From assembly GCF_000735135.1 (NCBI RefSeq), contig NZ_JPLZ01000006.1, forward strand, positions 1,054,001 through 1,118,000: a DNA stretch of 64,000 bases, written 5' to 3'. The stretch comes from Chryseobacterium sp. FH1 (GTDB lineage: Bacteria > Bacteroidota > Bacteroidia > Flavobacteriales > Weeksellaceae). Below the pieces are notes generated by a model. It searched no databases. It had not been told where the DNA came from and saw only the letters and a list, made by a program, of their open reading frames with translations. A program made the position numbers and the translations under genes. Positions 52,908-62,032 of the stretch are shown piece by piece; within the stretch, counting starts at the first letter, position 1; every line of letters starts with the position of its first letter.

Positions 52908-52908
52908 T

Positions 52909-53346
52909 ATGGATTTCAGAGACGCAAAGATTGAAGATATCAAACAGATGCAATTGGTTCGAAATTCTGTAAAAGAGAATAAATTATCAGATCCGAATCT
53001 AATATCAGAAGACGATTATAAAGAATTCCTTACCAAAAAAGGGAAAGGCTGGGTTTGCGAAATCAAAAATCAAATTGTTGCTTTTGCTGTTGTTGATACG
53101 GTTGCGAATAATGTTTGGGCTTTGTTCGTTGCGCCAAGATATGCAGATCAGGGTATTGGAAAACAATTGCATAATATGATGCTGAATTGGTACTTCCAAC
53201 AAACCAAAACACCAATCTGGTTGGGGACTGAACCCGATACAAGAGCCGAAGAATTCTACAGATTGGCCAATTGGGCAGAAGTTGGAAAGCATGGTAAAAA
53301 TGAAGTCAAATTCGAAATGACTTATGATCAATGGATGAAGTCGTAA
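52909..53346 (+). CDS. GNAT-family N-acetyltransferase
   Basis: 145 residues from ATG 52909, the second base after the dsbD stop; an upstream in-frame ATG at 52876 lies inside dsbD and would add 11 residues that do not fit the fold. Acetyl-CoA site motif VAPRYADQGIGKQLHNMML with the Q/RxxGxG/A pattern, and preceding WALFVAP strand. The acetyl acceptor is unknown. Transcribed with dsbD, with a terminator hairpin after it. Confidence 0.88.
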   Translation: MDFRDAKIEDIKQMQLVRNSVKENKLSDPNLISEDDYKEFLTKKGKGWVCEIKNQIVAFAVVDTVANNVWALFVAPRYADQGIGKQLHNMMLNWYFQQTKTPIWLGTEPDTRAEEFYRLANWAEVGKHGKNEVKFEMTYDQWMKS

Positions 53347-53402
53347 TTTGGTCAATAACGATTTTATAATGAATTAAAATTTAGGGTACAAAATTTGTAT
53401 TC

Positions 53403-53440
53403 AAAAATCCATAATGATGACAAATCGTTATGGATTTTTT
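53403..53440 (+). terminator. Terminator of the dsbD/GNAT transcript
   Basis: Perfect 12-bp arms AAAAATCCATAA (53403-53414) and TTATGGATTTTT (53428-53439) with a 13-base loop. Confidence 0.78.
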
Positions 53441-53472
53441 AATTTTAATACTAATTTATAAAATGTAAAGCT

Positions 53473-53994
53473 ATGGCCGAAATTCAAATCAAAGAGCAAT
53501 CTAAAGGAAAGAAAACTCTGAGCAAAAAAGCAATCCACGTGGATATGACGCCAATGGTGGATCTGGGATTTTTGTTGATCACATTTTTTATGTTTACCAC
53601 CAATTTCTCAAAACCGAACACCATCAATTTTTCAAATACGCCAAAGAACCCAACAAACATTGAAACTCACATTGATTATCGAAATTCAATCACTTTCATC
53701 TTAGGAAAAGACGGCCGAATCTTTTATTATCAGGCCTATAAAAATAATTTGACTGACAATAGTTTGAAAGAAGTTTCATTTGATAGATCTCAAGTGGCAA
53801 AAACCATAGAATCTGCAAAAGCCAACGCACCGAAAAAAGAGAACTTCACTGTGATCTTGAAACCTGCAGACGATTCGAAATACAAAACGATGATCGATAT
53901 GTTGGATGAATTGACCATCACAAAATCCGAGCGCTACGGCATTTCTGATATGAGCGACAAAGAAAAAGAATTGTACGAAAATAAAATTCAATAA
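53473..53994 (+). CDS. ExbD/TolR-family transporter subunit (no ExbB partner)
   Basis: 173 residues. One membrane helix (about 29-44) with the proton-path Asp30 in MTPMVDLGFLLITFFMF, preceded by a basic cytosolic N-terminus (KGKKTLSKKAI) and followed by a periplasmic domain (FTVILKPADDSKYKTMIDMLDEL). ExbD normally works with ExbB and TonB to energise outer-membrane receptors, or, as TolR, in envelope constriction. No ExbB/TolQ or TonB gene lies next to it. Flavobacteria often have several ExbD copies, so this one may be an extra subunit. A terminator follows immediately. Confidence 0.88.
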   Translation: MAEIQIKEQSKGKKTLSKKAIHVDMTPMVDLGFLLITFFMFTTNFSKPNTINFSNTPKNPTNIETHIDYRNSITFILGKDGRIFYYQAYKNNLTDNSLKEVSFDRSQVAKTIESAKANAPKKENFTVILKPADDSKYKTMIDMLDELTITKSERYGISDMSDKEKELYENKIQ

Positions 53995-54000
53995 ATCTCA

Positions 54001-54037
54001 ACTTTGTCAAAGTTCCACACTTTGACAAAGTTTTTTT
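54001..54037 (+). terminator. Terminator of the ExbD gene
   Basis: Arms ACTTTGTCAAAGT (54001-54013) and ACTTTGACAAAGT (54019-54031), 13 bp with one mismatch at the centre, then seven Ts. Confidence 0.85.
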
Positions 54038-54093
54038 ACTTAGAGTGTCTGATGGACGCTCTTTTTTATTTATTTTAGAAGAAAATTTAGCCA

Positions 54094-54591
54094 ATGAAAA
54101 ACTTTTTCCCAATTCTTATTTTACTTTCAGTTGTCTCCTGTAAAAAAACTGAAGAGACCATTGTTTCTAAGGTTGACAGCTCAAAAATCATCGATTCCAT
54201 CAATGTTGCAAGAACCAAAATCAACGATAGTATTCTCAATAGCCGTAGTTTCAAAAATCTGGAAGGCACACACCGTTTGACGCACGATCAGCTTTCTGGA
54301 TCTGGGAAGATCACTTTTAAGAAAGTGGGACAAGATGAATATCAAGTTTCTGGAAAGCAAACAAACGGCAAGGATTTTTTGTCGATCGATGGAACGGCGA
54401 GAATGACTTCTTCGAAAAATCTTAAATTCGATGGAAATATCAGACAAAGCATTTCGGAGTACGACAACGGAAAATTGGATCAGAGAAGTGGAAAGAGAAA
54501 TTTTTCGACAAAAGACGGAGGCAAAACTTTCAAACTGCACGAATCTGTAAATAATGCGGGTTTTGCTGATGATATTAAAATTAAATTATAA
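54094..54591 (+). CDS. Hypothetical lipoprotein
   Basis: 165 residues. Lipobox LSVVSC gives lipidated Cys16. The mature part begins with an acidic linker and continues as a beta-rich domain (for example FKKVGQDEYQVSGKQTNGKDFLSIDG). Family not recognised. It starts 57 bases after the exbD terminator and its stop is 3 bases before the alpha/beta hydrolase start, so it shares a transcript with the hydrolase and the DUF1304 gene. Function unknown. Confidence 0.8.
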   Translation: MKNFFPILILLSVVSCKKTEETIVSKVDSSKIIDSINVARTKINDSILNSRSFKNLEGTHRLTHDQLSGSGKITFKKVGQDEYQVSGKQTNGKDFLSIDGTARMTSSKNLKFDGNIRQSISEYDNGKLDQRSGKRNFSTKDGGKTFKLHESVNNAGFADDIKIKL

Positions 54592-54594
54592 AAA

Positions 54595-55377
54595 ATGCTC
54601 AACTACGAAATAGAAGGAAACGGAACAGAAAACTTGGTGTTGCTCCACGGATTTATGGAAAATCTCTCCATCTGGGAGGATTTGAAACCGCATCTGTCCG
54701 AGAAATTCAAATTGATAAAAATCGATCTGCCAGGATTCGGAAAGTCAGATGTAATTGCCGAAGTTCAAACAATGGATTTGATGGCTGAAGAAGTGAAAAA
54801 ACTAACAGACCATCTGAAATTAAATGAATTCCATTTTCTGGGACATTCGATGGGCGGTTACATTGCCTTGGCTTTTGCAGAAAAATATCCTGAAGATTTG
54901 AAATCATTCACGCTGTTTTTCTCAACCTATTTTGCAGACGACGAAGAGAAGAAACAGACCCGAACCAAAGGTTTGAGGATCATCAAAGAAAATCTGAGAG
55001 CATTCGTAAATGCCGGCGTTCCCAATCTCTTCAATCCAAACGAGCACGACATTCTGGAATCCAAAATAAAACTTGCCAAAGAAATCGCCTACACATCTTC
55101 CGTTGATGGCGTTCTTGCGTCGCAAAAAGGAATGACAGAACGTCCTGACAGATCCAAAGTTTTAGAAAACTTTGAAGGGAAAATCCTAATTTTATCTGGC
55201 AAGCACGATTCGGCGGTCAATTCAGAAAAAACCATCAAAAATCTGCCCGATAATACCAACATCAAATCATACGTTCTGGATTGCGGGCACAACGGACATT
55301 GGGAAAAACCGGAAGTTTGCGCCTCGATCATCAATACGGAATTGCTCTATCATCTACCCAAAAAATTCGTTCTCTAA
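54595..55377 (+). CDS. Alpha/beta hydrolase
   Basis: 260 residues, complete fold. Nucleophile Ser85 in FLGHSMGGYIAL, oxyanion region LLHGFMENLSIW, an Asp in ILSGKHDSAVN and His in DCGHNGHWEKPE complete the triad. No signal peptide, so it acts in the cytosol on a small ester or similar substrate that cannot be named. It lies 3 bases after the lipoprotein gene and 1 base before the DUF1304 gene. Confidence 0.9.
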   Translation: MLNYEIEGNGTENLVLLHGFMENLSIWEDLKPHLSEKFKLIKIDLPGFGKSDVIAEVQTMDLMAEEVKKLTDHLKLNEFHFLGHSMGGYIALAFAEKYPEDLKSFTLFFSTYFADDEEKKQTRTKGLRIIKENLRAFVNAGVPNLFNPNEHDILESKIKLAKEIAYTSSVDGVLASQKGMTERPDRSKVLENFEGKILILSGKHDSAVNSEKTIKNLPDNTNIKSYVLDCGHNGHWEKPEVCASIINTELLYHLPKKFVL

Positions 55378-55378
55378 A

Positions 55379-55744
55379 ATGGAAATCCTATCAAAAATCC
55401 TCATCGCAATCGTTGCGCTAGAGCATCTTTACATCTTGTATATGGAAATGTTCGCGTGGGAAACCTTGGGCAAGAAAACCTTCAAAGATTCACTTCCGGA
55501 CGAGCTTTTCAAACCAACAAAAGGACTCGCCGGCAACCAAGGCTTGTACAACGGATTTCTCGCCGCCGGACTCATCTGGAGTTTGTTCATATGCGACGCC
55601 GTTTGGTCAAAAAATGTAGCGATTTTTTTTCTTGGATGCGTGATTGTAGCCGGAATTTACGGCGCACTTTCAGCTTCGAAGAAAATATTTTTCGTTCAGG
55701 CTTTGCCAGCCATCATCGCTTTGGTTTTCGTCTTGTTGCGATAG
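55379..55744 (+). CDS. DUF1304 family membrane protein
   Basis: 121 residues with about four hydrophobic helices. ILIAIVALEHLYILYMEMF and GLAGNQGLYNGFLAAGLIW are the family signatures of DUF1304. Small integral inner-membrane protein of unknown role. It ends a three-gene run and the stop is followed after 3 bases by hairpin repeat copy B, which may serve as its transcript end. Confidence 0.9.
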   Translation: MEILSKILIAIVALEHLYILYMEMFAWETLGKKTFKDSLPDELFKPTKGLAGNQGLYNGFLAAGLIWSLFICDAVWSKNVAIFFLGCVIVAGIYGALSASKKIFFVQALPAIIALVFVLLR

Positions 55745-55747
55745 ATT

Positions 55748-55861
55748 TTTAGGAGCTTAATCCCGCTGTCCACTATATCTTTTTTGTCTTAGAAGTTTTG
55801 TCATCAAAAACAAGTTTTCGGATAAGACAAAAAAGGATGCCGTTCCCATCGGGGCTATGGG
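55748..55861 (+). repeat. Long hairpin repeat element, copy B
   Basis: 114 bp, starting TTTAGGAGCTTAATCCCGCT and ending CCCATCGGGGCTATGGG. CTTTTTTGTCTTA (55779-55791) pairs perfectly with TAAGACAAAAAAG (55823-55835) and the pairing extends outward. Same end sequences as copy A at 38621, with a different inner stem that still pairs. In both cases the element lies downstream of a plus-strand gene in the same orientation. The rest of the gap to 55967 shows nothing. Confidence 0.8.
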
Positions 55862-55967
55862 CTTTATCTATCTATCAAGATTGGTCAAAAAAAATTAAAG
55901 TTTCAACAAATATAACTGACAATTTTTCAGATTATTTAGGCATTTGAACCAATATTTTTACTGAAGT

Positions 55968-56560
55968 TTAATAATTTCTTTTTATTATTTTTGTTCTAAA
56001 ATAACCTTTGGCTTCAATCGTTTCTTGATTTTTTATCATTTTTAATTTTAAAAATCCATAAATAGAATCATGTATTTTAAAGTTTTTTCTATTTAATATT
56101 AGTTTGCTCTCAAGGATTTTTATTGAATCTTTCTGCTTGTGATCTATTACAACATCACTTGCTTCTATATATTCGGTTTTAAATATATTGCGATAAATTT
56201 TTAAGGTAACTCCATTTCCATAATAGCCATTGAAATTGTCAATTAAAACAATTAAAGTGTCCGTTACTTTATTATCAATACGAATTTGAAAAAAAGATTC
56301 TGAGTTAAACTCATTATAATTTTTTTTAATTGTCCTAATTCTGTTTTGATTTCGAGATTATTTGACCTTTTTTGATTTCCGCCAATTTTTCTAAATCGAT
56401 AGCCAAAATCAAATTCATTCTGTTGGTTTAAATTTTTAAAGACTTCGTTATTCTTTAAATTCTTACGAACTTCATATTTTTCATAATCTCTAATATTCTC
56501 TTCTTTGCAAGAAGGTAATAATAGTAAGATCGAAAAAAAAGATGTAGCTATTTTTAACAT
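55968..56560 (-). pseudogene. Lipoprotein gene broken by a frameshift in a homopolymer
   Basis: Reads as a lipoprotein from ATG 56560 (ATSFFSILLLLPSC, lipidated Cys17) for 98 codons, then stops at 56264. The other frame continues the protein: from about 56325 it reads NYNEFNSESFFQIRIDNK and then VTDTLIVLIDNFNGYYGNG to KGYFRTKIIKRNY with a stop at 55968-55970. The frames meet at eight As on the minus strand (T8 at 56320-56327); nine As would give one frame of 197 residues. So the gene is broken by one base, or the count is a sequencing error, or it is phase-variable. Family unknown. Confidence 0.72.
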
Positions 56561-56591
56561 TGATTTTGTGAGTTTTATAAATAATCATTTG

Positions 56592-57596
56592 TTAAAACTC
56601 CTCCGCCTCGATCTTCTCTTTAAAATCCTCAATCGTTTCCTCCATAGATTTGAAATATTTACCGCCAGAAGCATTGATGTGTCCGCCACCGTTGAAGTGC
56701 TTTCTCGCAAACTGATTGGTGTCCACAGCATCTTTGGAACGGAAAGAGATCTTGATGAAATCTTCATATAGATCTTCCATAAAGAAAACCGCCATTTTGG
56801 TTCCGAGAACGCTCAGGCCATAATTCACGAAACCTTCTGTATCGCCTTTGTCAAAGCCATATTCTTTCAATTCAGCACGTTTCAACCAAAGAATGGCAAC
56901 TTTTCCATCTTTAGTTAATTCGATTCTGCTAAGAACGAGAGAAAGCAAATGCAATCGGGAAATTGTATTCGTATCCCAAGTGTTGGAAGTGATGATGGCT
57001 GGATCTGCACCTTTCTCGATCAGATCGGCTACAATTCTGTGTGTGCTTGCGCTCGTAGAACGGAAGCGGAAACCGCCTGTATCGGTCATTATTCCGGTGT
57101 AAAGACATTGTGCAATATCCAGATTCACAGATTTTTCATCATTGTTGGCTTGGATAAAGTGATAGACCATTTGGCAAGTCGCCGGGATTGTCGTGTCAGA
57201 ATATACATAATCGAATTGCTCAGGCATCTGATGATGGTCGATCAAGATTTTTTTTGCTTTCGCTTTCGTTACCCAATCGCCAAGAATTCCTATTCGCGAA
57301 GGTGAATTGAAATCAAGACAGAAGATCACATCCGCGTTATAGATCGCTTCGCCAGCCACTTTTCTTTTGTATTCGCCGATCACGATCTTCTTCGCTTCCG
57401 GCATCCATTTAAGGAACTTTGGAAAGTCATTGGGAACGATCACGGTTGCTTCGATGCCTTTTGTTTTCAGGTAATGTTTGAGACCAAGAGAAGAGCCGAT
57501 TGCGTCTCCGTCTGGATTGTGATGTGATACGATGACGATATTATTTTCCGGAACGAGAAGCGCGTTGATCTCTGAGATTTCTTTGGCTGTAAACAT
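56592..57596 (-). CDS. nrnA: DHH-family oligoribonuclease / pAp phosphatase
   Basis: 334 residues, full length. NrnA degrades short RNA oligomers and dephosphorylates 3'-phosphoadenosine 5'-phosphate. DHH-domain metal motifs: HHNPDGDAIGSS (residues 25-36), ICFDFN-like CLDFNSPSRIG, ILIDHHQMPEQF (the DHH triad) and DTGGFRFRST. The C-terminal DHHA1 domain ends in FNGGGHINASGG, the GGGH substrate site. Cytosolic and complete. A minus-strand -7 box lies 27 bases upstream of the start. Confidence 0.93.
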   Translation of the reverse strand: MFTAKEISEINALLVPENNIVIVSHHNPDGDAIGSSLGLKHYLKTKGIEATVIVPNDFPKFLKWMPEAKKIVIGEYKRKVAGEAIYNADVIFCLDFNSPSRIGILGDWVTKAKAKKILIDHHQMPEQFDYVYSDTTIPATCQMVYHFIQANNDEKSVNLDIAQCLYTGIMTDTGGFRFRSTSASTHRIVADLIEKGADPAIITSNTWDTNTISRLHLLSLVLSRIELTKDGKVAILWLKRAELKEYGFDKGDTEGFVNYGLSVLGTKMAVFFMEDLYEDFIKISFRSKDAVDTNQFARKHFNGGGHINASGGKYFKSMEETIEDFKEKIEAEEF

Positions 57597-57622
57597 AAAT
57601 GATGATTGAAAAAGTGAAGTTC

Positions 57623-57630
57623 CAAAGGTA
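57623..57630 (-). promoter_or_regulatory. Bacteroidetes -7 box for nrnA
   Basis: Minus strand reads TACCTTTG, perfect consensus, 27 bases before the ATG at 57596. Confidence 0.5.
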
Positions 57631-57700
57631 AAACTTTAAATAAAAAAATCGACTCAAATTTGAACCGATTTTACTGTTGATTTAAAAGTAATTTTCTCTC

Positions 57701-57764
57701 CCCAACCCTAAAGGGTGTAATATTACTTTTAAATCTAATCAAAATTGCACCCTTTAGGGTTGGG
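57701..57764. repeat. MITE-like element core, copy 3
   Basis: Perfect 17-base arms CCCAACCCTAAAGGGTG (57701-57717) and CACCCTTTAGGGTTGGG (57748-57764) around 30 bases. The right arm and following AATAATTTTGAT match copies 1 and 2, but the GAGTCTG ends are absent. It lies between nrnA and the T9SS cargo gene. Confidence 0.75.
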
Positions 57765-57785
57765 TAATAATTTTGATCTTCAATA

Positions 57786-58463
57786 TTATTTTTTGATGAT
57801 CTTTTGAACAGATTTTCCGTCAACTTTCAGATAATAAACGCCCGAAGGCAGATTTTTGATATTAATTTCAGTATTGCTAGCTGTATTATTGGAAATTGAT
57901 TTCACGATTTTCCCTGAGTTGTCAATTAATTGCAAAAAAGCATTTGGTCTCAGATTTTCTATAGTTATAATGTCAGTTGATGGATTTGGAGCTATCATAA
58001 TTTTGGATAGTTCATTCTCTTTTGTTCCTAAAGTAACCGATTTAAAATGTATTGATTGAAATATTGTATTATCAATGGTTAATGTTTTTTCACTTCCATT
58101 ATTTGTAATAGTGTAATAATAATTTGAGTCGGGTTGGAAAAAACTACACAACAATCCAAAAAACTGATTCACTTCTCCATTGTCATCCATATAGTTTGCC
58201 AAAGTACAAGCCTTGTTATTTACTGTAAACTGATTTTCTCCAGTGTAAGTTAGATCAGCTGAGACAGTATTGAAAAAAGATAGATTTAGTTTTGATGGAT
58301 TTGCTCTAAACTCGGTCACTTGCTGATAAGGCATTGATGGAGGAAGTTGATCAGAAAACATCTCCCCAACAACTTTGGTGACCTGCCAGCTTGTGTTTAT
58401 TAATTCTGCATTTTGTGCAAAAAACAAATTGGCAAAAAAGATAAGCAGTAAAGTTTTTTTCAT
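57786..58463 (-). CDS. Small T9SS type A sorting-domain protein
   Basis: 225 residues. Signal peptide MKKTLLLIFFANLFFAQ. A lipocalin/META-like region (about 20-145, beginning INTSWQVTKVVGE) is followed by a type A T9SS sorting domain: IAPNPSTDIITIENL, LIDNSGKIVKSI, LPSGVYYLKV and VQKIIKK. It should be exported by Sec and T9SS. Bacterial proteins of this shape are often of unknown function. Copy 3 of the MITE-like repeat lies just downstream. Confidence 0.88.
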   Translation of the reverse strand: MKKTLLLIFFANLFFAQNAELINTSWQVTKVVGEMFSDQLPPSMPYQQVTEFRANPSKLNLSFFNTVSADLTYTGENQFTVNNKACTLANYMDDNGEVNQFFGLLCSFFQPDSNYYYTITNNGSEKTLTIDNTIFQSIHFKSVTLGTKENELSKIMIAPNPSTDIITIENLRPNAFLQLIDNSGKIVKSISNNTASNTEINIKNLPSGVYYLKVDGKSVQKIIKK

Positions 58464-58571
58464 AGAATGTAATTTTTATTTAATCTTAAAATTACAGTTT
58501 TTTATAATATGGTTTTAATCGACTGATAGTTTTAATATGATCATAATACAAGTCGTCCTGCAAAAATTCCG

Positions 58572-58579
58572 TAACTTTG
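58572..58579 (+). promoter_or_regulatory. Bacteroidetes -7 box for era
   Basis: TAACTTTG, perfect consensus, in the divergent gap with the T9SS cargo gene; the era ATG is 70 bases downstream. Confidence 0.5.
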
Positions 58580-58648
58580 CAAATCATTTCTAATCGTTGA
58601 ATGCTCAAATCTTTTGGTCATTCAACCTTTTAATTTTAATTCAAGTTA

Positions 58649-59524
58649 ATGCACAAAGCAGGATTCGTAAACATCGTTGGGAAACCAAACGCCGGAAAAT
58701 CAACCCTTCTCAATCAATTGATGGGAGAGAAGCTGGCAATCGTGACCCAAAAAGCACAAACCACAAGACACAGGATCTTCGGGATCTATAATGAAGAAGA
58801 CCTTCAAATCGTTTTTTCTGATACGCCAGGCGTTCTGGACCCGAAATACGGTTTGCAGGAAAAAATGATGGATGTTGTGAAAGATTCTTTACAGGATGCA
58901 GACGTTTTCTTGTTCATAGTTGATGTGACGGACAAAGCGGAACAATCAGAATTCTTGATTGATAAATTGAACAAAATACCAGTTCCTGTTCTATTATTAT
59001 TAAACAAGATCGACCAGACCAATCAGGAAGCGCTCGAAAAAATCGCGACCGACTGGCACGAGAAAATCCCAAAAGCTGAGATCCTTCCAATTTCTGCTTT
59101 AAACTCTTTCAACACACACGTGATTCTTCCGAAACTGAAAGAGATGTTGCCGGAAAATCCACCTTACTACGACAAGGAAATGTACACGGACAGACCAGAA
59201 CGTTTCTTCGTCAATGAAGCAATACGTGAGAAGATCTTGTTGAATTACGAGAAAGAGATTCCTTACGCTGTAGAAGTGGTGACAGAACAGTTCAAGGAAA
59301 AAGAAGGTGCGATCGTTATTGATTCAATCATCTACGTGGAACGTGATACGCAGAAAGGGATCATCATTGGCCACAAAGGCGAGATGATCAAAAAAGTGGG
59401 TACAGAAGCGCGTATCGACCTGGAGAAATTCTTTAATAAAAAAATACATCTCAGCCTTTTCGTAAAAGTCAAAAAAGACTGGCGAAAAAATGATAGAGAT
59501 CTCAAAAACTTCGGTTACCGTTAA
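58649..59524 (+). CDS. era: GTPase Era
   Basis: 291 residues. Era binds the 3' end of 16S rRNA and helps 30S ribosome assembly. GTPase motifs: G1 GKPNAGKST (residues 11-19), the QTTRHRI switch I, DTPG, and LNKID (G4). The KH domain near the C-terminus contains IIIGHKGEMIKKVGTEAR. Length is normal. Has a promoter upstream and a terminator just after the stop; cytosolic and membrane-associated. Confidence 0.95.
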   Translation: MHKAGFVNIVGKPNAGKSTLLNQLMGEKLAIVTQKAQTTRHRIFGIYNEEDLQIVFSDTPGVLDPKYGLQEKMMDVVKDSLQDADVFLFIVDVTDKAEQSEFLIDKLNKIPVPVLLLLNKIDQTNQEALEKIATDWHEKIPKAEILPISALNSFNTHVILPKLKEMLPENPPYYDKEMYTDRPERFFVNEAIREKILLNYEKEIPYAVEVVTEQFKEKEGAIVIDSIIYVERDTQKGIIIGHKGEMIKKVGTEARIDLEKFFNKKIHLSLFVKVKKDWRKNDRDLKNFGYR

Positions 59525-59533
59525 AAACCTCCT

Positions 59534-59560
59534 AAATCCTTTTCTATAAAGGATTTTTTT
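59534..59560 (+). terminator. Terminator of era
   Basis: Arms AAATCCTTT (59534-59542) and AAAGGATTT (59548-59556) with a 5-base loop and following Ts. Confidence 0.82.
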
Positions 59561-59590
59561 TGTTAGCTTTGGTAGAAATTGATTCTGGAA

Positions 59591-60016
59591 ATGAGAAATT
59601 TTAATTCATCTAAAGTTAATGACACGGTTTTAAACGGATTGATATTGATAATAAGATTATTCGTGGGAATATCAATGTTGACGCACGGTTTGCCAAAATT
59701 GGATAAGCTGATCGCGAATGACAAGATAGAATTTATGAATTTCCTGGGACTGGGATCAGCGATTTCTCTGGTGCTTGTTGTTTTTGCTGAGTTTTTGTGT
59801 TCCGTTTTCATTATGCTTGGATTTCTCACAAGATTTGCCACAATTCCTTTGATGGTCACAATGCTCATTGCGTTTTTCGTGGTTCACGGTTCAGATCCGT
59901 ACGCGACCAAAGAATTGAGCTTGGTGTATTTCTTCTTTTATCTTACGATATTTGTCTTAGGTTCAGGCAAGTTTTCTCTGGATTGGCTATTTTCTAAGAA
60001 AGAAGCGCTTTACTAA
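59591..60016 (+). CDS. DoxX family membrane protein
   Basis: 141 residues from ATG 59591; upstream in-frame TTG is unlikely. Four hydrophobic helices. ILIIRLFVGISMLTHGLPKL is the DoxX signature, followed by GLGSAISLVLVVFAEF and a second TM pair with VHGSDPYATKELSLVYF. DoxX proteins are small quinone- or thiol-related membrane proteins of uncertain role. Its stop is directly adjacent, with no gap, to the stop of the convergent small gene on the other strand. Confidence 0.88.
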   Translation: MRNFNSSKVNDTVLNGLILIIRLFVGISMLTHGLPKLDKLIANDKIEFMNFLGLGSAISLVLVVFAEFLCSVFIMLGFLTRFATIPLMVTMLIAFFVVHGSDPYATKELSLVYFFFYLTIFVLGSGKFSLDWLFSKKEALY

Positions 60017-60199
60017 TTAAAACAGATTGGCAAAATAATCGCGGATGATGATCCAGAAATTTTTACCAAGAAAATAGATAAGGGTAGAAGTGATGATTCC
60101 TTTCACAGTAAAGAAAATGATTCCGCCGATGCCAAACTTTTTAAGTAAGATCTTCCACTTCGGTAATTTTTTCTCCTCCGACTGAATATGCTCTTCCAT
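60017..60199 (-). CDS. Small single-helix membrane protein
   Basis: 60 residues. Charged N-terminus (MEEHIQSEEKKLPKWKI) and one long hydrophobic stretch (about 24-44, GGIIFFTVKGIITSTLIYFLG) with a basic pattern KKFGIGG before it. It shows codon use like its neighbours and a sensible start, and its stop abuts the DoxX stop, so it is probably a real small protein. Family not recognised with certainty; function unknown. Confidence 0.7.
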   Translation of the reverse strand: MEEHIQSEEKKLPKWKILLKKFGIGGIIFFTVKGIITSTLIYFLGKNFWIIIRDYFANLF

Positions 60200-60403
60200 T
60201 TTTTATTTTTTTCAAAATTAAGGAAAATTATCCAATTTAGATTTGTTCAAAATAATTTTATGTTTGGCTACTATTCAGTTCTCCCACACCCAAACGCTAC
60301 AACTTCTATACTTTTCAACTCGTTTACTAACGTTTGTTAGTTTTAAATTTTGTCCGTCGAAATATATTTTTATCTTTAGAGACTTCTAAAAATAAAAAAT
60401 TAT

Positions 60404-61945
60404 ATGTCCTCAATTTCAATATCAGAAAGCTTAAAAAAATTAGGAATCTCCACCGAAAACAACGGAACTTCCACAGGATTGGAATTTTTCTCTTCTGGAA
60501 AAAAAATAGAAAGCAATTCTCCCGTTGATGGGAAATTAATAGCTTCCATCAAAACTTCTGACGCCAATGACTACGAAAAAGTGTTGTCAAAAGCACAGGA
60601 AGCTTACAAAGAATTCAGACAAATTCCTTCTCCAAAACGTGGTGATCTAGTGCGTCAATTCGGAAACAAATTGAGAGAATATAAAGACGACTTGGGAAAA
60701 CTTGTTTCTTACGAGATGGGAAAATCCCTGCAGGAAGGTCTTGGAGAAGTACAAGAAATGATTGACATCTGTGACTTTGCAGTCGGATTGTCGCGTCAAC
60801 TTCACGGTTACACGATGCATTCCGAAAGACCAGGTCACAGAATGTATGAGCAATATCATCCGCTAGGAATTGTAGGCGTGATCTCCGCTTTCAACTTTCC
60901 GGTGGCAGTTTGGGCTTGGAACGCTTCATTGGCTTGGATCTGTGGAAATGTTGTTGTTTGGAAACCGTCAGAAAAAACACCACTTTGTGCAATTGCTTGT
61001 CAAAATATCTTTGCTGAAGTAGCCAAAGAAAATGGACTTCCGGAAGGAATTTCAAGTTTGGTGATTGCGGATCACGAGATTGGCGATACATTGGTGAATG
61101 ACAAAAGAATTTCGTTAGTTTCTTTTACAGGTTCTACTAAAGTTGGAAGAATCGTTGGACAAAATGTGGCGAAACGTTTCGGAAAATCGATTCTGGAATT
61201 GGGCGGAAATAATGCCATCATCATCACAGAAAATGCCGACATCAATATGAGTATCATCGGCGCAGTGTTCGGCGCGGTCGGGACGGCTGGACAAAGATGT
61301 ACTTCTACAAGACGTCTCATCATCCACGAGTCTGTTTATGACCAAGTGAGAGACCGTTTGGTAAAAGCGTATGGACAATTGAAAATCGGAAATCCGTTGG
61401 ACGAATCCAATCACGTTGGTCCTTTGATTGACAAATCTGCCGTAAAACAATATCAGGATTCCATCGAAAAATGTAAAGCAGAAGGTGGGAAATTCGTGGT
61501 TGAAGCTGGCGTTTTGGAAGGTGAAAATTACACTTCCGGCTGTTACGTAAAACCCTGCATTGCTGAGGTTGAGAATAGCTACGAGATCGTTCAACATGAG
61601 ACTTTTGCACCCATTCTTTATCTGATCAAATATAAAACTTTGGAAGAGGCGATTGCGATCCAAAATGATGTTCCACAAGGTTTGAGTTCCGCAATTATGA
61701 CTCAAAATCTGAGAGAAGCAGAATTGTTCCTTTCAAACGGCGGTTCGGATTGTGGCATCGCAAACGTGAATATCGGAACTTCTGGAGCAGAAATCGGTGG
61801 CGCTTTCGGTGGCGAAAAAGAAACTGGAGGCGGGAGAGAATCCGGTTCCGATGTTTGGAAATATTATATGAGAAGACAAACCAACACAATCAATTACACG
61901 ACCAGTTTGCCTTTGGCTCAGGGAATTAAATTCGATTTAGATTAA
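60404..61945 (+). CDS. Aldehyde dehydrogenase, ALDH7 type (aminoadipate semialdehyde dehydrogenase)
   Basis: 513 residues. NAD-dependent oxidation of 2-aminoadipate 6-semialdehyde (in equilibrium with piperideine-6-carboxylate) to 2-aminoadipate. Family motifs: [45 protein letters not shown], general-base Glu265 in [11 protein letters not shown] and catalytic Cys299 in [35 protein letters not shown] near the C-terminus is typical of the ALDH7 group. A lysine 6-transaminase follows 87 bases later, which supplies the substrate and supports the assignment. A weak -7 box (TATCTTTA) lies near 60371. Confidence 0.9.
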   Translation: MSSISISESLKKLGISTENNGTSTGLEFFSSGKKIESNSPVDGKLIASIKTSDANDYEKVLSKAQEAYKEFRQIPSPKRGDLVRQFGNKLREYKDDLGKLVSYEMGKSLQEGLGEVQEMIDICDFAVGLSRQLHGYTMHSERPGHRMYEQYHPLGIVGVISAFNFPVAVWAWNASLAWICGNVVVWKPSEKTPLCAIACQNIFAEVAKENGLPEGISSLVIADHEIGDTLVNDKRISLVSFTGSTKVGRIVGQNVAKRFGKSILELGGNNAIIITENADINMSIIGAVFGAVGTAGQRCTSTRRLIIHESVYDQVRDRLVKAYGQLKIGNPLDESNHVGPLIDKSAVKQYQDSIEKCKAEGGKFVVEAGVLEGENYTSGCYVKPCIAEVENSYEIVQHETFAPILYLIKYKTLEEAIAIQNDVPQGLSSAIMTQNLREAELFLSNGGSDCGIANVNIGTSGAEIGGAFGGEKETGGGRESGSDVWKYYMRRQTNTINYTTSLPLAQGIKFDLD

Positions 61946-61993
61946 TAAAGTCGGAAGCTGGAAGTCAGATGTAAGAAGTTTTTTAAAATTCTG

Positions 61994-62024
61994 CATTTAT
62001 CATTTATCAATCACCATTTATCAC
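61994..62024. repeat. Heptameric ATTTATC-like tract upstream of lat
   Basis: CATTTATCATTTATCAATCA and CCATTTATCAC lie directly before the lat ATG. Same family as the tract at 160. Confidence 0.55.
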
Positions 62025-62032
62025 TTATAAAA

